A stretch of 48,224 nucleotides of DNA from Pirellulaceae bacterium (GTDB lineage: Bacteria > Planctomycetota > Planctomycetia > Pirellulales > Pirellulaceae). The notes below the pieces were generated by a model. That model was not told where the DNA came from. It worked only from the letters and a program-made list of their open reading frames with translations, and searched no databases. The stretch is from NCBI GenBank assembly GCA_025459265.1, contig JALOQX010000095.1:1-48224 (forward strand), written 5' to 3'. The translations under genes were made by a program, and so were the position numbers. Position 1 is the first letter of the stretch; each line of letters begins with the position of its first letter. This document shows, piece by piece, positions 10,623 through 19,701 of the stretch.

Positions 10623-13008
10623 ACTCTGGGGCGCCTCCGTCGCGGCGTCACCGCCCCGAGTCGGTGAGGGGCTGGAGGTGACGCTCACCCACACGTGGCC
10701 CTGGCCGCCGTGGGTGGCGCTGGTGGTCATGCTGGGGGGCGCGGCCTGCGTGATCTGGCTGTACTGGCGTGAGGCCGGGTCGGTGCGCCGGCCGGCGCGG
10801 TGGGGGATGGCCGCGCTGCGCATCACGCTGCTCGCCGTGCTGCTGACCATGCTGCATGGGTGGATGCGGAACCGCTACCGCACGGAGCTGCCGGATGTCG
10901 TCGTCGTGGTCGACGATTCGGGCAGCATGGACCTGGTGGATCGCCACGACGCCTCCGACGTGCTCGATCGCCTGCGCAGCGTCTGCGCGCAGCTGGGACT
11001 GACGACGGCCAGCCGGCTGAACCTGGCCAAGGCGTTGCTGTTGGACCCGCGAGATGGCTGGCTGCAAGCGCTGGCGCAGCGATACTCCCTGAAGGTCCAT
11101 CTGCTCGGCGCGACGGCGCGGATCCAGACCGGTGAGGGGGACGAGCTGGCGGCGGCGCTGCGGGCGGTGGAGGCGCGGGAGCCGGCCAGCCGGCTGGGTG
11201 ATGGCTTGCAGCAGATCCTCGAAGCGCAGCGCGGACGGCCCACCGCCGCCATCGTGCTGCTGACCGACGGGATTACGACGGAAGGGAAGTTGCTGAGCGA
11301 AGCGGCCCAGGCGGCCCGTCGGCGCGGCATTCCGCTTTACCTGCTGGGCGTCGGCGATCAGCGCCCGCCGCGGGATGTGCGGCTGACCGACCTGCTGGTG
11401 GACGACACCGTGTTTCTCGGCGATGCCGTGCACTTCGATTTCACCCTGACCGGCCGCGGGTTCGATGCGGAACCGGTACAGCTCTGGCTGAAACAGCGCG
11501 ACCGCGACGACGTGCTGGCGCGGCAGGCGATCACCCTCCCGGGCGATGGCACGGCGCGGAGTATCCGTATGACGTACGCGCCCACCGCAGCCGGCGAGTT
11601 CGAGTTCGTCGTGGGCGCCGAGCCGCTGGCCAACGAATCCAATCTGGACAACAACAGGCTGGTCCAGCGTGTGCGCGTTCAGGATGAAACGATCCGCGTG
11701 CTCTTCGTGCAGGAGTATCCGAGCTGGGAATTCCGCAACTTGAAGGCCCTGCTGCAGCGCAGTCGGCAGGGACCGAGTGGCCGCCCGGTGATCGCGCTGA
11801 CCACGGTGTTGCAGGAGGCGGACCTGGAATATGCCGACCTCGATGCGTCCGCAGCGCGGGTTTTTCCCGTCAGTCGTGACGAGTTGTTCGGGTTTGACGT
11901 CGTGCTCTTTGGGGACGTCAATCCGTCGTACTTGAGTCGGCCGATTCTGGAGAATCTCGCGGCGTTTGTCGTCGAGCGGGGTGGCGGCATCGGTTTTCTG
12001 TCGGGGCCGCGGTACACGCCGCTGGCGTATCGCGGCACGCCGCTGGAAGATCTGTTCCCGATCGACCTGGAGACCGCGTCGCTGCCTGACGAGGCGGCGC
12101 TGCTCCAGCGGAGCTGGCGCGTGCGGCCGACGCGGATCGGATCGGCAGCGCCGCATCTGCAGTTGACCGATACGCTGGCTGACAATCTGGGGCTGTGGCA
12201 GAGCCTGCCTCCGTTGCGGTGGATCCTGCAGGCACCGGACACACGACTGGGGGCGCAGGTGCTGGTCGAGACGGTCGCGGACGCGGCGGCGGGCGAAGCG
12301 GCGATGCCGGTTGTCTGCACGCAGTATGTCGGGGCTGGGCGCGTCGTCTGGCACGCCACGGACGAAACGTACCTGTGGTCGCGGTTCCGTGGCAGCGATC
12401 TGCCGTACGAACGGTACTGGACGCAGACGATCCGCTTCCTGAGCCGGACGCGGCTGCTCGGGGGCAGCCGGCGCGTGGAGTTGGTGGCGGATCGCGCCCA
12501 GTATCATCGTGGGGAACCGGCGGCGCTCCAGGTGCGCTTCTGGGATGAGCGGACGGCGCCGAGTGCGGATGACGGCGTGGTGGTTGTGGTGGAGCAGTCG
12601 GGGGGGCGCCGGCAACGCGTCAAGTTGCAGCGGGATGCGTTGCGGCGCGGGATCTTCGATGGCGTGGTCACCAACTTGGCGGAGGGCACGTATCGCGCCT
12701 GGCTGGCGGCGCCGAGTCTGGAGGACAAGCCGCCGACGGCGGCATTTGCCGTGGTGCCGCCCCCCGGGGAACAAGCCCGGCTGGTGATGGACGTGGCCGA
12801 CCTGCGTCTGGCGGCGGAGACGTCGCAGGGGCGGTTTGAACCGCTGGCGTCCGCCTCGCGGTTGCTGGAGGATCTGCCGCGTGGCCGGCAGGTGCGCATC
12901 GAGTCCCTGCCGTCGGAACCGTTATGGAACTCGCCGTGGCTGGCCGCGATCTGCGTGCTGCTCTTGACCGGCGAGTGGCTCTGGCGTCGCCGCGTGGGCT
13001 GGTTGTGA
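10603..13008 (+). CDS. Large VWA membrane protein with GATase-like domain
   Basis: 801 residues. Two N-terminal helices (about 31-50 and 66-85) precede a VWA domain with a complete DxSGS metal site (VVVVVDDSGSMDLVD). A beta-sandwich region follows, then a class I glutamine-amidotransferase-like fold (VVLFGDVNPSYLS and GGGIGFLSGPRY) without an obvious catalytic cysteine, and a C-terminal helix. The start ATG 10603 lies inside the upstream gene with GGGAAGGA nine bases before it. Families of this architecture accompany MoxR/DUF58 genes in planctomycetes; they are likely inner-membrane proteins with large periplasmic parts. The exact role is unknown. Confidence 0.88.
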   Translation: MAHWFAELWGASVAASPPRVGEGLEVTLTHTWPWPPWVALVVMLGGAACVIWLYWREAGSVRRPARWGMAALRITLLAVLLTMLHGWMRNRYRTELPDVVVVVDDSGSMDLVDRHDASDVLDRLRSVCAQLGLTTASRLNLAKALLLDPRDGWLQALAQRYSLKVHLLGATARIQTGEGDELAAALRAVEAREPASRLGDGLQQILEAQRGRPTAAIVLLTDGITTEGKLLSEAAQAARRRGIPLYLLGVGDQRPPRDVRLTDLLVDDTVFLGDAVHFDFTLTGRGFDAEPVQLWLKQRDRDDVLARQAITLPGDGTARSIRMTYAPTAAGEFEFVVGAEPLANESNLDNNRLVQRVRVQDETIRVLFVQEYPSWEFRNLKALLQRSRQGPSGRPVIALTTVLQEADLEYADLDASAARVFPVSRDELFGFDVVLFGDVNPSYLSRPILENLAAFVVERGGGIGFLSGPRYTPLAYRGTPLEDLFPIDLETASLPDEAALLQRSWRVRPTRIGSAAPHLQLTDTLADNLGLWQSLPPLRWILQAPDTRLGAQVLVETVADAAAGEAAMPVVCTQYVGAGRVVWHATDETYLWSRFRGSDLPYERYWTQTIRFLSRTRLLGGSRRVELVADRAQYHRGEPAALQVRFWDERTAPSADDGVVVVVEQSGGRRQRVKLQRDALRRGIFDGVVTNLAEGTYRAWLAAPSLEDKPPTAAFAVVPPPGEQARLVMDVADLRLAAETSQGRFEPLASASRLLEDLPRGRQVRIESLPSEPLWNSPWLAAICVLLLTGEWLWRRRVGWL

Positions 13009-13022
13009 TAGCCCGCGCGTGC

Positions 13023-13052
13023 TTGGCTGCGGCGCGCGGTTTTCGGTATGAT
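13023..13052 (+). promoter_or_regulatory. Possible internal promoter before the coiled-coil gene
   Basis: TTGGCT (13023-13028) and TATGAT (13047-13052) are separated by 18 bases, in the only sizeable gap (90 bp) inside the MoxR operon. Such a site could drive the last three genes independently. The match is moderate. Confidence 0.4.
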
Positions 13053-13098
13053 GCGGAGAGGACTGGCAGGTGGGCAGGCGTCGGGCAGCGAGGATTGC

Positions 13099-16000
13099 AT
13101 GGCGAGTGATGTGCGGACGGCGGACGAATCCCAATGGCGGCAGCGCGTACGCCACGTGGCGCGGCGCGCCCGGCGGCTGGTCCGTCTGCACGGCGCGGGC
13201 TGGTTCGTGACGCTGGTCGTGCTCGCGGCGCTCGGGCTCGGGTACAGCGATTACTGGCTGCGGTTGGAGGATCCGGGCGTCCGCCTGATCTCCTCGATCG
13301 TGCTGGGACTGGTCATTGCCTGGAGCGGCCATCGGTTTGTGTGGGGTGCCTGGCGGTACCGGTGCACGGATCTGCATGCGGCGCGGCGGATCGAGCGGCG
13401 GTTTCCTGCGCTGGGGGACGTCGTTTCCAGTGCCGTGGCGTTCAGCACGCAGGCGGCCGAGGACGACACCGCTGGTTCGTGGGAACTGCGCCGCACGGTC
13501 ATGGATCAGGCGGCGGCCGCGCTGGCGCCGGTCGACTGCGACGCCTGTCTCAGCCGCCGCCGCACGCTGCGCGCGGTTGCCATGGCGGTGGCGATGATCA
13601 CCACGGTCCTGGTGCTCAGCGTCGCGCACCCGTCCGCGGTCGGGCTGGCGGCGCGGCGTCTGCTCCAGCCCTGGGGTGTGGAGGCGTGGCCGCATCGGCA
13701 CCAACTGGTCTTCACGACCGCGCCGGCGCGCATCGCGGCTGGACAGGACTTCGAGGTTGAGGTGATCGACGCCCGCGGCCGTCTGCCCGACGTCGTGCAG
13801 ATCCACTACTGGTTCGACGGGGACGACGTGTCCTCCGTCGAGACGCACACGATGCAGCCACTCGGCGACAAGTTGACACACCGCCTGACGCATGTGACGC
13901 GCGGGCTCCGGTATCGTGCCACCGGCGGCGACGATGTGCGGATGGAGTGGCACGCGGTGCAGGTGATGGAGCCGCCGCGCGTGATCACGCACGACCTGCA
14001 CTTGACGCCGCCGACGTACACGGGGCTGCCGCCGAGCGCCGCCACCGGCCACTTCCGGGCGCTGCAGGGCACGCGGGTGGCCGTGCGCCTGCGCGTGAAC
14101 AAGCCGCTGCGGGCCGCCCGCTTGGAGACCACCGCGATGGGCACCCCCAGCGCCGCGCTGCCGATGCGGCTGGATGAAGACCGCTTGGGATGCACGCTCG
14201 AACCGACGGCCGCGTCGACCTGGGAAGTCGAACGGTCGGGGTCCTACTGGTTCCGGTTTGTCGACGAGGACGAGCTGGAGAGCGGCGTCCAGGAGCGGTG
14301 GGACGTGGCCGTGATCAACGACCTGCCGCCGGTGGTCACGCTGCGGCAGCCCGCGGCCGACCTGCTGCTCACCGCGCGCGCCACCGTGACGCTCGCAGCG
14401 GAGGTCAAGGACGATCTGGCGATTCGGTCGGTCGGGTTGGACTTCCACGGTGTGCGGGCATCCGTGCCCGGCGCTGCGCAGCGCGTGGAGCTGTGGTCCG
14501 GACCGGAGCAGCTGTCGCCCGCCGCCGCGCCGACTGCGGCCGACGGAGAGGACGGCGTGCACCGTGCCGTCACCTATGACTGGGATCTGTCACTGATCCC
14601 GGGATTGGAGCCCGGCACGGAGCTGGAATACCGCCTGGTGGCCGCGGACTATCGGCCGCAGGAAGGTGCCGGCGCGACGCGCCGGATCACGATTCTGTCG
14701 CCCGAGGAACATGACGAACGCTTGATGCAGCGCCAGGCGGAGATCCTCGCCCAGATCGCAGAAGTGGCCCGGATGCAGGAGCAGAATAGTGACCAGACGG
14801 GCCAGTTGGCCGGCGCGCTCCGCGCGGCGCAACAGATCGGCCGAGCCGACGTGGATCAACTGCAGGGCGCCGAGTTGAATCAGCGGCAGATCGATCAGCG
14901 GCTGGTGCACCCCGCCGACGGCCTGGCGGCCCAGGTGGCCGAGTTGCTGCGCGACTTCGAGCGCAACCGTGTCGATCACCCGCGGATGGCGCAGCAACTG
15001 CGCCGGCTGGAGACGGCGCTGCAGGATGTGGGTGACACGTTATTGACACAAATCAGGCGGCAGCTGCTGGCGGCTTTGAAGACTGCCCGCGACGTGGTCC
15101 AGGACGGTCCGCCGGAGGGGCAGCCCCCGGCCGGTCCTGCTGCCGCAGCGCTGGCGGATCTGCTGGCGGACGTCCAGGCGGATCAGGCGGAGGTGGTCCG
15201 CGCGCTCCAGCAGTGGCTCGGAGAGTTGTCGCAGTGGGACAATGTCCGCCGGTTGACGCGAGACGCCGGGCGCCTGCGCCGGGATCAGGAGGAGATCCGC
15301 CAGCGTACGGACCAGCTGCGTGCCGCCACGCTCTCGAAGGACGTGCGCGAACTGCCGGAGGATTTGCAGGCGGATTTGAGTCGGATGTCGGAGCAACAGC
15401 AGGCCGTGGCGCGGCGCTGGGATGCCTGGTCGGAACGACTGCGGGAGGCCGACACGCGCATGGCCGCGACCGCGCCGCACTCGGCCAACCCGCTCACAGC
15501 CGCCCGGCAAATGCTCGAGCGGCTGCCGATCAGCAGCGGCATGCGGGACGCAGCCCGCGACGTGTCCGCCAATCGACTGGGTCAGGCCGTCGACCGGCAG
15601 GATGAAACGATACGGCAGTTGCAGCAGGTCCAGGATCGTCTCGCTCAGCGGGAAGCGCCGTCGCGCATGGAGATGGCCGACCGGGTCGCGGCGTTGGCCG
15701 CCGGAATCCCCGAACTGCTGGCGCGCCAGCAGCGGCTCGAGCAGCAGACGCGCGAGCTGCATGAGGTCCGGCCGAGTCCGGACGCGGCCGCCGACGCCTG
15801 GCGTGCCATGCTGGCCGGACTCGTTAACGAACAGGCGGCGGTGGGTGAGGCCGTCAGTGAACTCCAGCAGCGCAGCGCCGACATCACCGCGCTGGCCATC
15901 GTGTTTCAGACGGCGGCCGAGGCGGCCACGCAGGCCGCCGGGCGGCTCCGCGCCGACGAGACCGGACCCGTGACATGGTCTTGGCAGCAGCAGGTCAGCC

Positions 16001-16953
16001 ACGAACTGCAGCAGGTCCTCGCGGTCCTGGCAGACGCTTCGGCCGCGCCTCCGGCCGCACCCGACGCTCAACCGGCCGCCACCGAGACCGCGGCCGATGA
16101 GTCCATTCAGCAGGATCCTGCGCTCCTCCTGCAGTTGAAGGTTGTCCGGATGCTCCAGCAGGAACTCCAGCGGCGCACGGCAGCGCTCGAGGAAATCACG
16201 CGGGCAGCGCCCGCCTGGGATGCCCAGCACGTGCAGCTGCAGCAGATGCTGGCGCGGCGGCAGGACGCCCTGGCCGACGTGCTGACGCGACTGGGCGCGC
16301 CGCCAAGTGCTCCGGAGGTGGCGCCAAACGAGTCGTCCGCACCCCCGGCCGCGGCGCCGGACCGCCCGGATCGCGACGTGTCGCCGCCGAGCGCCCCCGC
16401 GATCGACCAGCAACTGCTCGACGACCTGTCGGCGGCGGGCGAGCGCGACACGGGTGCGCCGGGCTCGACGGCAGAGGATGCCGCCGCGGCAAAGAGAGCG
16501 GCCGATCCGCTGCCGCGGATCGCCGAGCAGATGCGCACGGTCGCGCAGCGCGTCAGACGCCGTGAAATCGCTGAGCCGACGCAGGTCGCTCAGCATCAGA
16601 TCGTCCTTTCCCTGACCGAACTGATTGACGCACTCGCCGCGCAACAGGCCGCGACCGGCGCGGCCGAAGCGATGGTGGACCGCGATGCGGGCCCGGACCA
16701 GCAGCGCGACGACCCCGCCGCAACCGGTGCCCAGGCGGCCCAGGAGGCGGCGCAACCGCCGGCAGACGGCCAGCCCGCGGCGGCTCGGCCCGCCGATCTG
16801 GCGCGCGCCGTCCAGGACATGTGGGGACATCTGCCGGAACGCTACCGGCGCCAAGTGCAGAACGTCGATGCGGTCGAGTTCCTGCCCGCCTACCGCACGT
16901 TGATCGAAGACTATTATCGGCGGCTGTCGGAGAGTCGCGCGCGGCGACCGTAA
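13099..16953 (+). CDS. Giant coiled-coil membrane protein of the MoxR operon (DUF4175-like)
   Basis: 1284 residues. Three hydrophobic segments sit near the N-terminus (about 33-50, 61-78 and 155-172), then a long beta-rich periplasmic region to about residue 540, then a very long Gln/Arg/Glu/Ala-rich coiled coil to about 1100 with many QQ-rich heptads, followed by Pro/Ala-rich low-complexity linkers and a conserved-looking tail (MWGHLPERYRRQVQN). The tail pattern is typical of this planctomycete family. ATG 13099 has GCGAGG upstream; an in-frame ATG at 13048 is less likely because it has no ribosome site. The long coiled coil could span the periplasm or scaffold the VWA proteins, but that is inference. 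Confidence 0.85.
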   Translation: MASDVRTADESQWRQRVRHVARRARRLVRLHGAGWFVTLVVLAALGLGYSDYWLRLEDPGVRLISSIVLGLVIAWSGHRFVWGAWRYRCTDLHAARRIERRFPALGDVVSSAVAFSTQAAEDDTAGSWELRRTVMDQAAAALAPVDCDACLSRRRTLRAVAMAVAMITTVLVLSVAHPSAVGLAARRLLQPWGVEAWPHRHQLVFTTAPARIAAGQDFEVEVIDARGRLPDVVQIHYWFDGDDVSSVETHTMQPLGDKLTHRLTHVTRGLRYRATGGDDVRMEWHAVQVMEPPRVITHDLHLTPPTYTGLPPSAATGHFRALQGTRVAVRLRVNKPLRAARLETTAMGTPSAALPMRLDEDRLGCTLEPTAASTWEVERSGSYWFRFVDEDELESGVQERWDVAVINDLPPVVTLRQPAADLLLTARATVTLAAEVKDDLAIRSVGLDFHGVRASVPGAAQRVELWSGPEQLSPAAAPTAADGEDGVHRAVTYDWDLSLIPGLEPGTELEYRLVAADYRPQEGAGATRRITILSPEEHDERLMQRQAEILAQIAEVARMQEQNSDQTGQLAGALRAAQQIGRADVDQLQGAELNQRQIDQRLVHPADGLAAQVAELLRDFERNRVDHPRMAQQLRRLETALQDVGDTLLTQIRRQLLAALKTARDVVQDGPPEGQPPAGPAAAALADLLADVQADQAEVVRALQQWLGELSQWDNVRRLTRDAGRLRRDQEEIRQRTDQLRAATLSKDVRELPEDLQADLSRMSEQQQAVARRWDAWSERLREADTRMAATAPHSANPLTAARQMLERLPISSGMRDAARDVSANRLGQAVDRQDETIRQLQQVQDRLAQREAPSRMEMADRVAALAAGIPELLARQQRLEQQTRELHEVRPSPDAAADAWRAMLAGLVNEQAAVGEAVSELQQRSADITALAIVFQTAAEAATQAAGRLRADETGPVTWSWQQQVSHELQQVLAVLADASAAPPAAPDAQPAATETAADESIQQDPALLLQLKVVRMLQQELQRRTAALEEITRAAPAWDAQHVQLQQMLARRQDALADVLTRLGAPPSAPEVAPNESSAPPAAAPDRPDRDVSPPSAPAIDQQLLDDLSAAGERDTGAPGSTAEDAAAAKRAADPLPRIAEQMRTVAQRVRRREIAEPTQVAQHQIVLSLTELIDALAAQQAATGAAEAMVDRDAGPDQQRDDPAATGAQAAQEAAQPPADGQPAAARPADLARAVQDMWGHLPERYRRQVQNVDAVEFLPAYRTLIEDYYRRLSESRARRP

Positions 16954-16974
16954 TTCCCGGACGAGGATGCAGCC

Positions 16975-18027
16975 ATGGTCCCTCTCAGTCGACGACAGTT
17001 TCTCGCCGCGGCCGGAGCCGCGATAGGAGCCGGTCCGGCGGCGCAGGTGGTCGCGACGCGCGGGCAGTCGACTGCTCCACCCGATCACGCTCCGCTGCTG
17101 ACCGAGCAGACGGTGACGGCGATCCAGGCCGGGCTCGCGTTCCTGGCATCCCGCCAGCAGGGCGACGGCAGCTTCGGTACGGAGGGGTACCGCCGCAATG
17201 TCGCGGTGGTGAGCCTCGCGGGGCTGGCTTTTCTGGCCCAGGGCAGCACTGCCGGACGCGGCACATTCGGCCGGCATGTGGACCGAAGCATCGATTTCCT
17301 CCTGCAGCACGCCGATGACACCGGCTTTATCAGCGTGCCGGCAAGTACCAGTCACGGGCCGATGTACGACCACGGCTTCGCCACGCTGCTGTTGGCCGAG
17401 GTCTACGGCAGCCGACCTGACCCCGTCCTGCGGCGGAAACTGGCGCAGGCGGTGCGCCTGATCGTCAACACGCAAAATGACGAGGGGGGCTGGCGCTACC
17501 AACCGGAGCGGCGCGATGCGGATATTTCGGTTACGGTGTGCCAGGTCATGGCGCTGCGCGCGGCACGCAATGCCGGCATCTTCGTGGGGAGCGATACGAT
17601 CGACCGCTGCACGGACTACGTCAAACGGCTGCAGAATGCCGACGGCGGATTCGCCTACATGCTGCCGGGTGGCGAGAGCGCATTCCCGCGCTCAGCCGCC
17701 GGTGTCGTGGCGCTCTACAGCGCCGGCATCTACGAAGGAGACGAGGTCCGACGCGGCCTGACCTATCTCGCGACATTCCGTCCGCAGCCTGGCGTGGCCG
17801 GCGTCGACAACCACTTCTTCTACGGGCACTACTACGCGGCGCAGGCCATGTGGCAGGCCGGCAACGACGCCTGGCAGCGCTGGTACCCGGCGATCCGCGA
17901 CACGCTGCTCGAACGGCGACGCGACGACGGATCCTGGTTCGACCAGATCTGCCCGGAGTACGGCACCGCCATGGCTTGCCTGATCCTGCAGATGCCCAAC
18001 AACTACCTGCCCATCTTTCAGCGGTGA
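16975..18027 (+). CDS. Tat-exported prenyltransferase/squalene-cyclase-like toroid repeat protein
   Basis: 350 residues. The start has the twin-arginine motif SRRQFLAAAG, so folded export by Tat is likely. The rest is an alpha/alpha toroid with repeated Gly/Trp-rich turns: QQGDGSFG, NTQNDEGGWRYQP, QNADGGFAYM and RRDDGSWF. These resemble the QW-like repeats of terpene cyclases and prenyltransferases, but I see no DxDD acid motif, so an enzymatic function is doubtful. It lies directly downstream of the coiled-coil gene and two bases short of the next gene's possible start, so it belongs to the same transcription unit. Confidence 0.85.
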   Translation: MVPLSRRQFLAAAGAAIGAGPAAQVVATRGQSTAPPDHAPLLTEQTVTAIQAGLAFLASRQQGDGSFGTEGYRRNVAVVSLAGLAFLAQGSTAGRGTFGRHVDRSIDFLLQHADDTGFISVPASTSHGPMYDHGFATLLLAEVYGSRPDPVLRRKLAQAVRLIVNTQNDEGGWRYQPERRDADISVTVCQVMALRAARNAGIFVGSDTIDRCTDYVKRLQNADGGFAYMLPGGESAFPRSAAGVVALYSAGIYEGDEVRRGLTYLATFRPQPGVAGVDNHFFYGHYYAAQAMWQAGNDAWQRWYPAIRDTLLERRRDDGSWFDQICPEYGTAMACLILQMPNNYLPIFQR

Positions 18028-18034
18028 AGTGGCT

Positions 18035-19306
18035 ATGAAGGAGCCCGTGCGAAGCCTGATCACGTGTGCGCTGCTCGGCGCGCAGGCACTCGTGGCCGCC
18101 CAACCGGCTCCAGACGGGTGGCTGCGCCGGGGTGTAACCCGCGACGGCACGTGGTTCGACGCGGCATTGCGCGCCGTGTCCGCCACCGGCGAGGTCGAGT
18201 TTGCTGAGCCGCCGCCGGGACGCACCCTGCCCCTGTCGGAACTGATCCTGTGGGGCGGTTACCGCGATCGACCCGCCGGCACGCGGCTGGTGCTGGTCGA
18301 CGGCAGCGTCTTGGTGGCGGAGTTGCTGCACCTCGATGCCCAGGCCGTCACGATTGTCAGTCCCTTATGGGCCGAGACGCGCTTGCCTCGCGAGCTGATC
18401 GGCGCCATCATCTTTCGCCCGCCGTCCGACGCAGATCAGCGCGACCGGCTCTATCAGCGCGCCGTGGCGACCGATCGGGGCGAGGAACGCCTGCTGCTGG
18501 AAAACGGAGACGAGCTCGGCGGCCGACTGCCGGACGCAGTACCGCTGGCACCCGGCGCGTTCCGACTGACCCAGCTCCAGTGGGTGGCGCGCGAAGGCGG
18601 CCCTGCGGACACGCTGCCGTTGGACCGTGTGCTGGCCGTGCTGTTGGTGCCGGCGCAGCGCGCGGACGCGGCGGACCAGACCACGCGCACGCTCGTCGGC
18701 CTGCGCGACGGAAGTCAACTCTACGCGCGGACCTTGCAGGCCGCGACCGACCATCTGGAATTCGAGCTCGTTACCGGACCGCGGCTTGTCACGCTACCGG
18801 TCCACGACGGCGCTGAGACGCTGTGGGCACCGGTCGTGTCCCTGCAGCCGTTCACGCCGCACGTTGTGTATCTCTCCGATCTTGACGCGATCAGCTACCG
18901 GCACATCCCGTTCCTGGATACCCCCTGGCCTTATCAGCGCGACCGCAGCGTGTCGGGAGGACGGCAGCGTCATGCCGGCTGCGTGTGGGCCAAGGGGCTG
19001 GGGATGCACGCCGCGTCGCGGCTGGCGTACGAGCCGCGCGGGGAGTATCGTGAGTTTCAGGCTGAGGTGGCGCTGGACGACAGCGTCGGACGGCTCGGCA
19101 GTGTCATCTTCCGGGTGTACGTGCAGGGGGCTGACCCCTCGTGGCGCTTGGCGTATGAGAGCGGTATTGTGCGGGGCGGTGACGCGGCCACTCCCGTCCG
19201 CGTAGACATCCGTGACGCGCAGCGCGTGGCCCTGCTGGTCGACTACGCGGACCGCGCCGACCAGGGCGACCACGCCAATTGGCTCAATGCCCGGTTCCTC
19301 CGCTAG
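18035..19306 (+). CDS. Secreted NPCBM-domain protein
   Basis: 423 residues with a signal peptide (MKEPVRSLITCALLGAQALV ending in AAQ). The C-terminal 140 residues match the NPCBM carbohydrate-binding-like fold: CVWAKGLGMHAASRLAY, then FQAEVALDDSVGR and a final YADRADQGDHANWLNARF. The N-terminal part is beta-rich with repeated 'DGS' turns (VLVDGSVLVAELL, LRDGSQLYARTL), which are not assigned to a family. GTG 18029 is an alternative start; ATG 18035 is preferred for the spacing to GAAG. It is the last gene of the MoxR cluster and probably binds cell-surface or external polysaccharide (inference). Confidence 0.82.
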   Translation: MKEPVRSLITCALLGAQALVAAQPAPDGWLRRGVTRDGTWFDAALRAVSATGEVEFAEPPPGRTLPLSELILWGGYRDRPAGTRLVLVDGSVLVAELLHLDAQAVTIVSPLWAETRLPRELIGAIIFRPPSDADQRDRLYQRAVATDRGEERLLLENGDELGGRLPDAVPLAPGAFRLTQLQWVAREGGPADTLPLDRVLAVLLVPAQRADAADQTTRTLVGLRDGSQLYARTLQAATDHLEFELVTGPRLVTLPVHDGAETLWAPVVSLQPFTPHVVYLSDLDAISYRHIPFLDTPWPYQRDRSVSGGRQRHAGCVWAKGLGMHAASRLAYEPRGEYREFQAEVALDDSVGRLGSVIFRVYVQGADPSWRLAYESGIVRGGDAATPVRVDIRDAQRVALLVDYADRADQGDHANWLNARFLR

Positions 19307-19325
19307 GCGGCCGGTGAAGGAAGCC

Positions 19326-19367
19326 GAACATTGAACATTGAACATCGAACATTGAACGTTGAACATC
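19326..19367. repeat. Heptad tandem repeat GAACATT (six copies)
   Basis: Six 7-base units run without interruption: GAACATT, GAACATT, GAACATC, GAACATT, GAACGTT, GAACATC. It lies in a 395-bp non-coding space. Translation products of this repeat (rich in FNV/CSM) turn up as spurious genes; it is not coding here. Confidence 0.9.
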
Positions 19368-19389
19368 GAATGGATGGGAGGGCGAGGCG

Positions 19390-19482
19390 CGCACGGGAGG
19401 GCGAGGCTCCTGCCGAGCCGCGCACGGGAGGGCGAGGCTCCTGCCGAGCCGCGCACGGGAGGGCGAGGCTCCTGCCGAGCCG
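19390..19482. repeat. 31-bp tandem repeat (three copies) with palindromic core
   Basis: Three exact-looking 31-base units start at 19390, 19421 and 19452, each containing GGCGAGGCTCCTGCCGAGCC; a fourth is truncated. The repeat continues into the spacer as partial copies (near 19377 and 19650). It is a dispersed intergenic repeat, known to generate spurious open frames. The remaining space to 19701 also has a direct repeat CTCGTCACTC at 19611 and 19625; nothing else is seen. Confidence 0.88.
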
Positions 19483-19701
19483 CGCAGCGGAGAGGAGTGA
19501 GTCGATGAGGAGAAGCATGCGGCAAGGCTCCTGGTGACGCGCGGCGGTGCGCGGGGCGTGACGAGTGGCGAGCAAGGATATCCGCGTACCAAGGGGATTT
19601 CCCTTCTGAACTCGTCACTCCTAGCTCGTCACTCGTCCCTCCGCCGCGTTCCTGCCGAGCCGCGCTCACCCATGGACCATTCACCTGAAGGCACATTTGT
19701 C

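Noticed and set aside
15040..17502. Long minus-strand open frame of 820 codons opposite the coiled-coil gene
   Set aside because: It is opposite a gene with clear membrane and coiled-coil features and a ribosome site; the GC-rich sequence produces long shadow frames. The peptide is Arg/Gly/Leu-rich without domain motifs.
19284..19592. Short frames of 90-100 codons over the 31-bp and heptad repeats
   Set aside because: They are translations of intergenic tandem repeats and have no ribosome site or domain.
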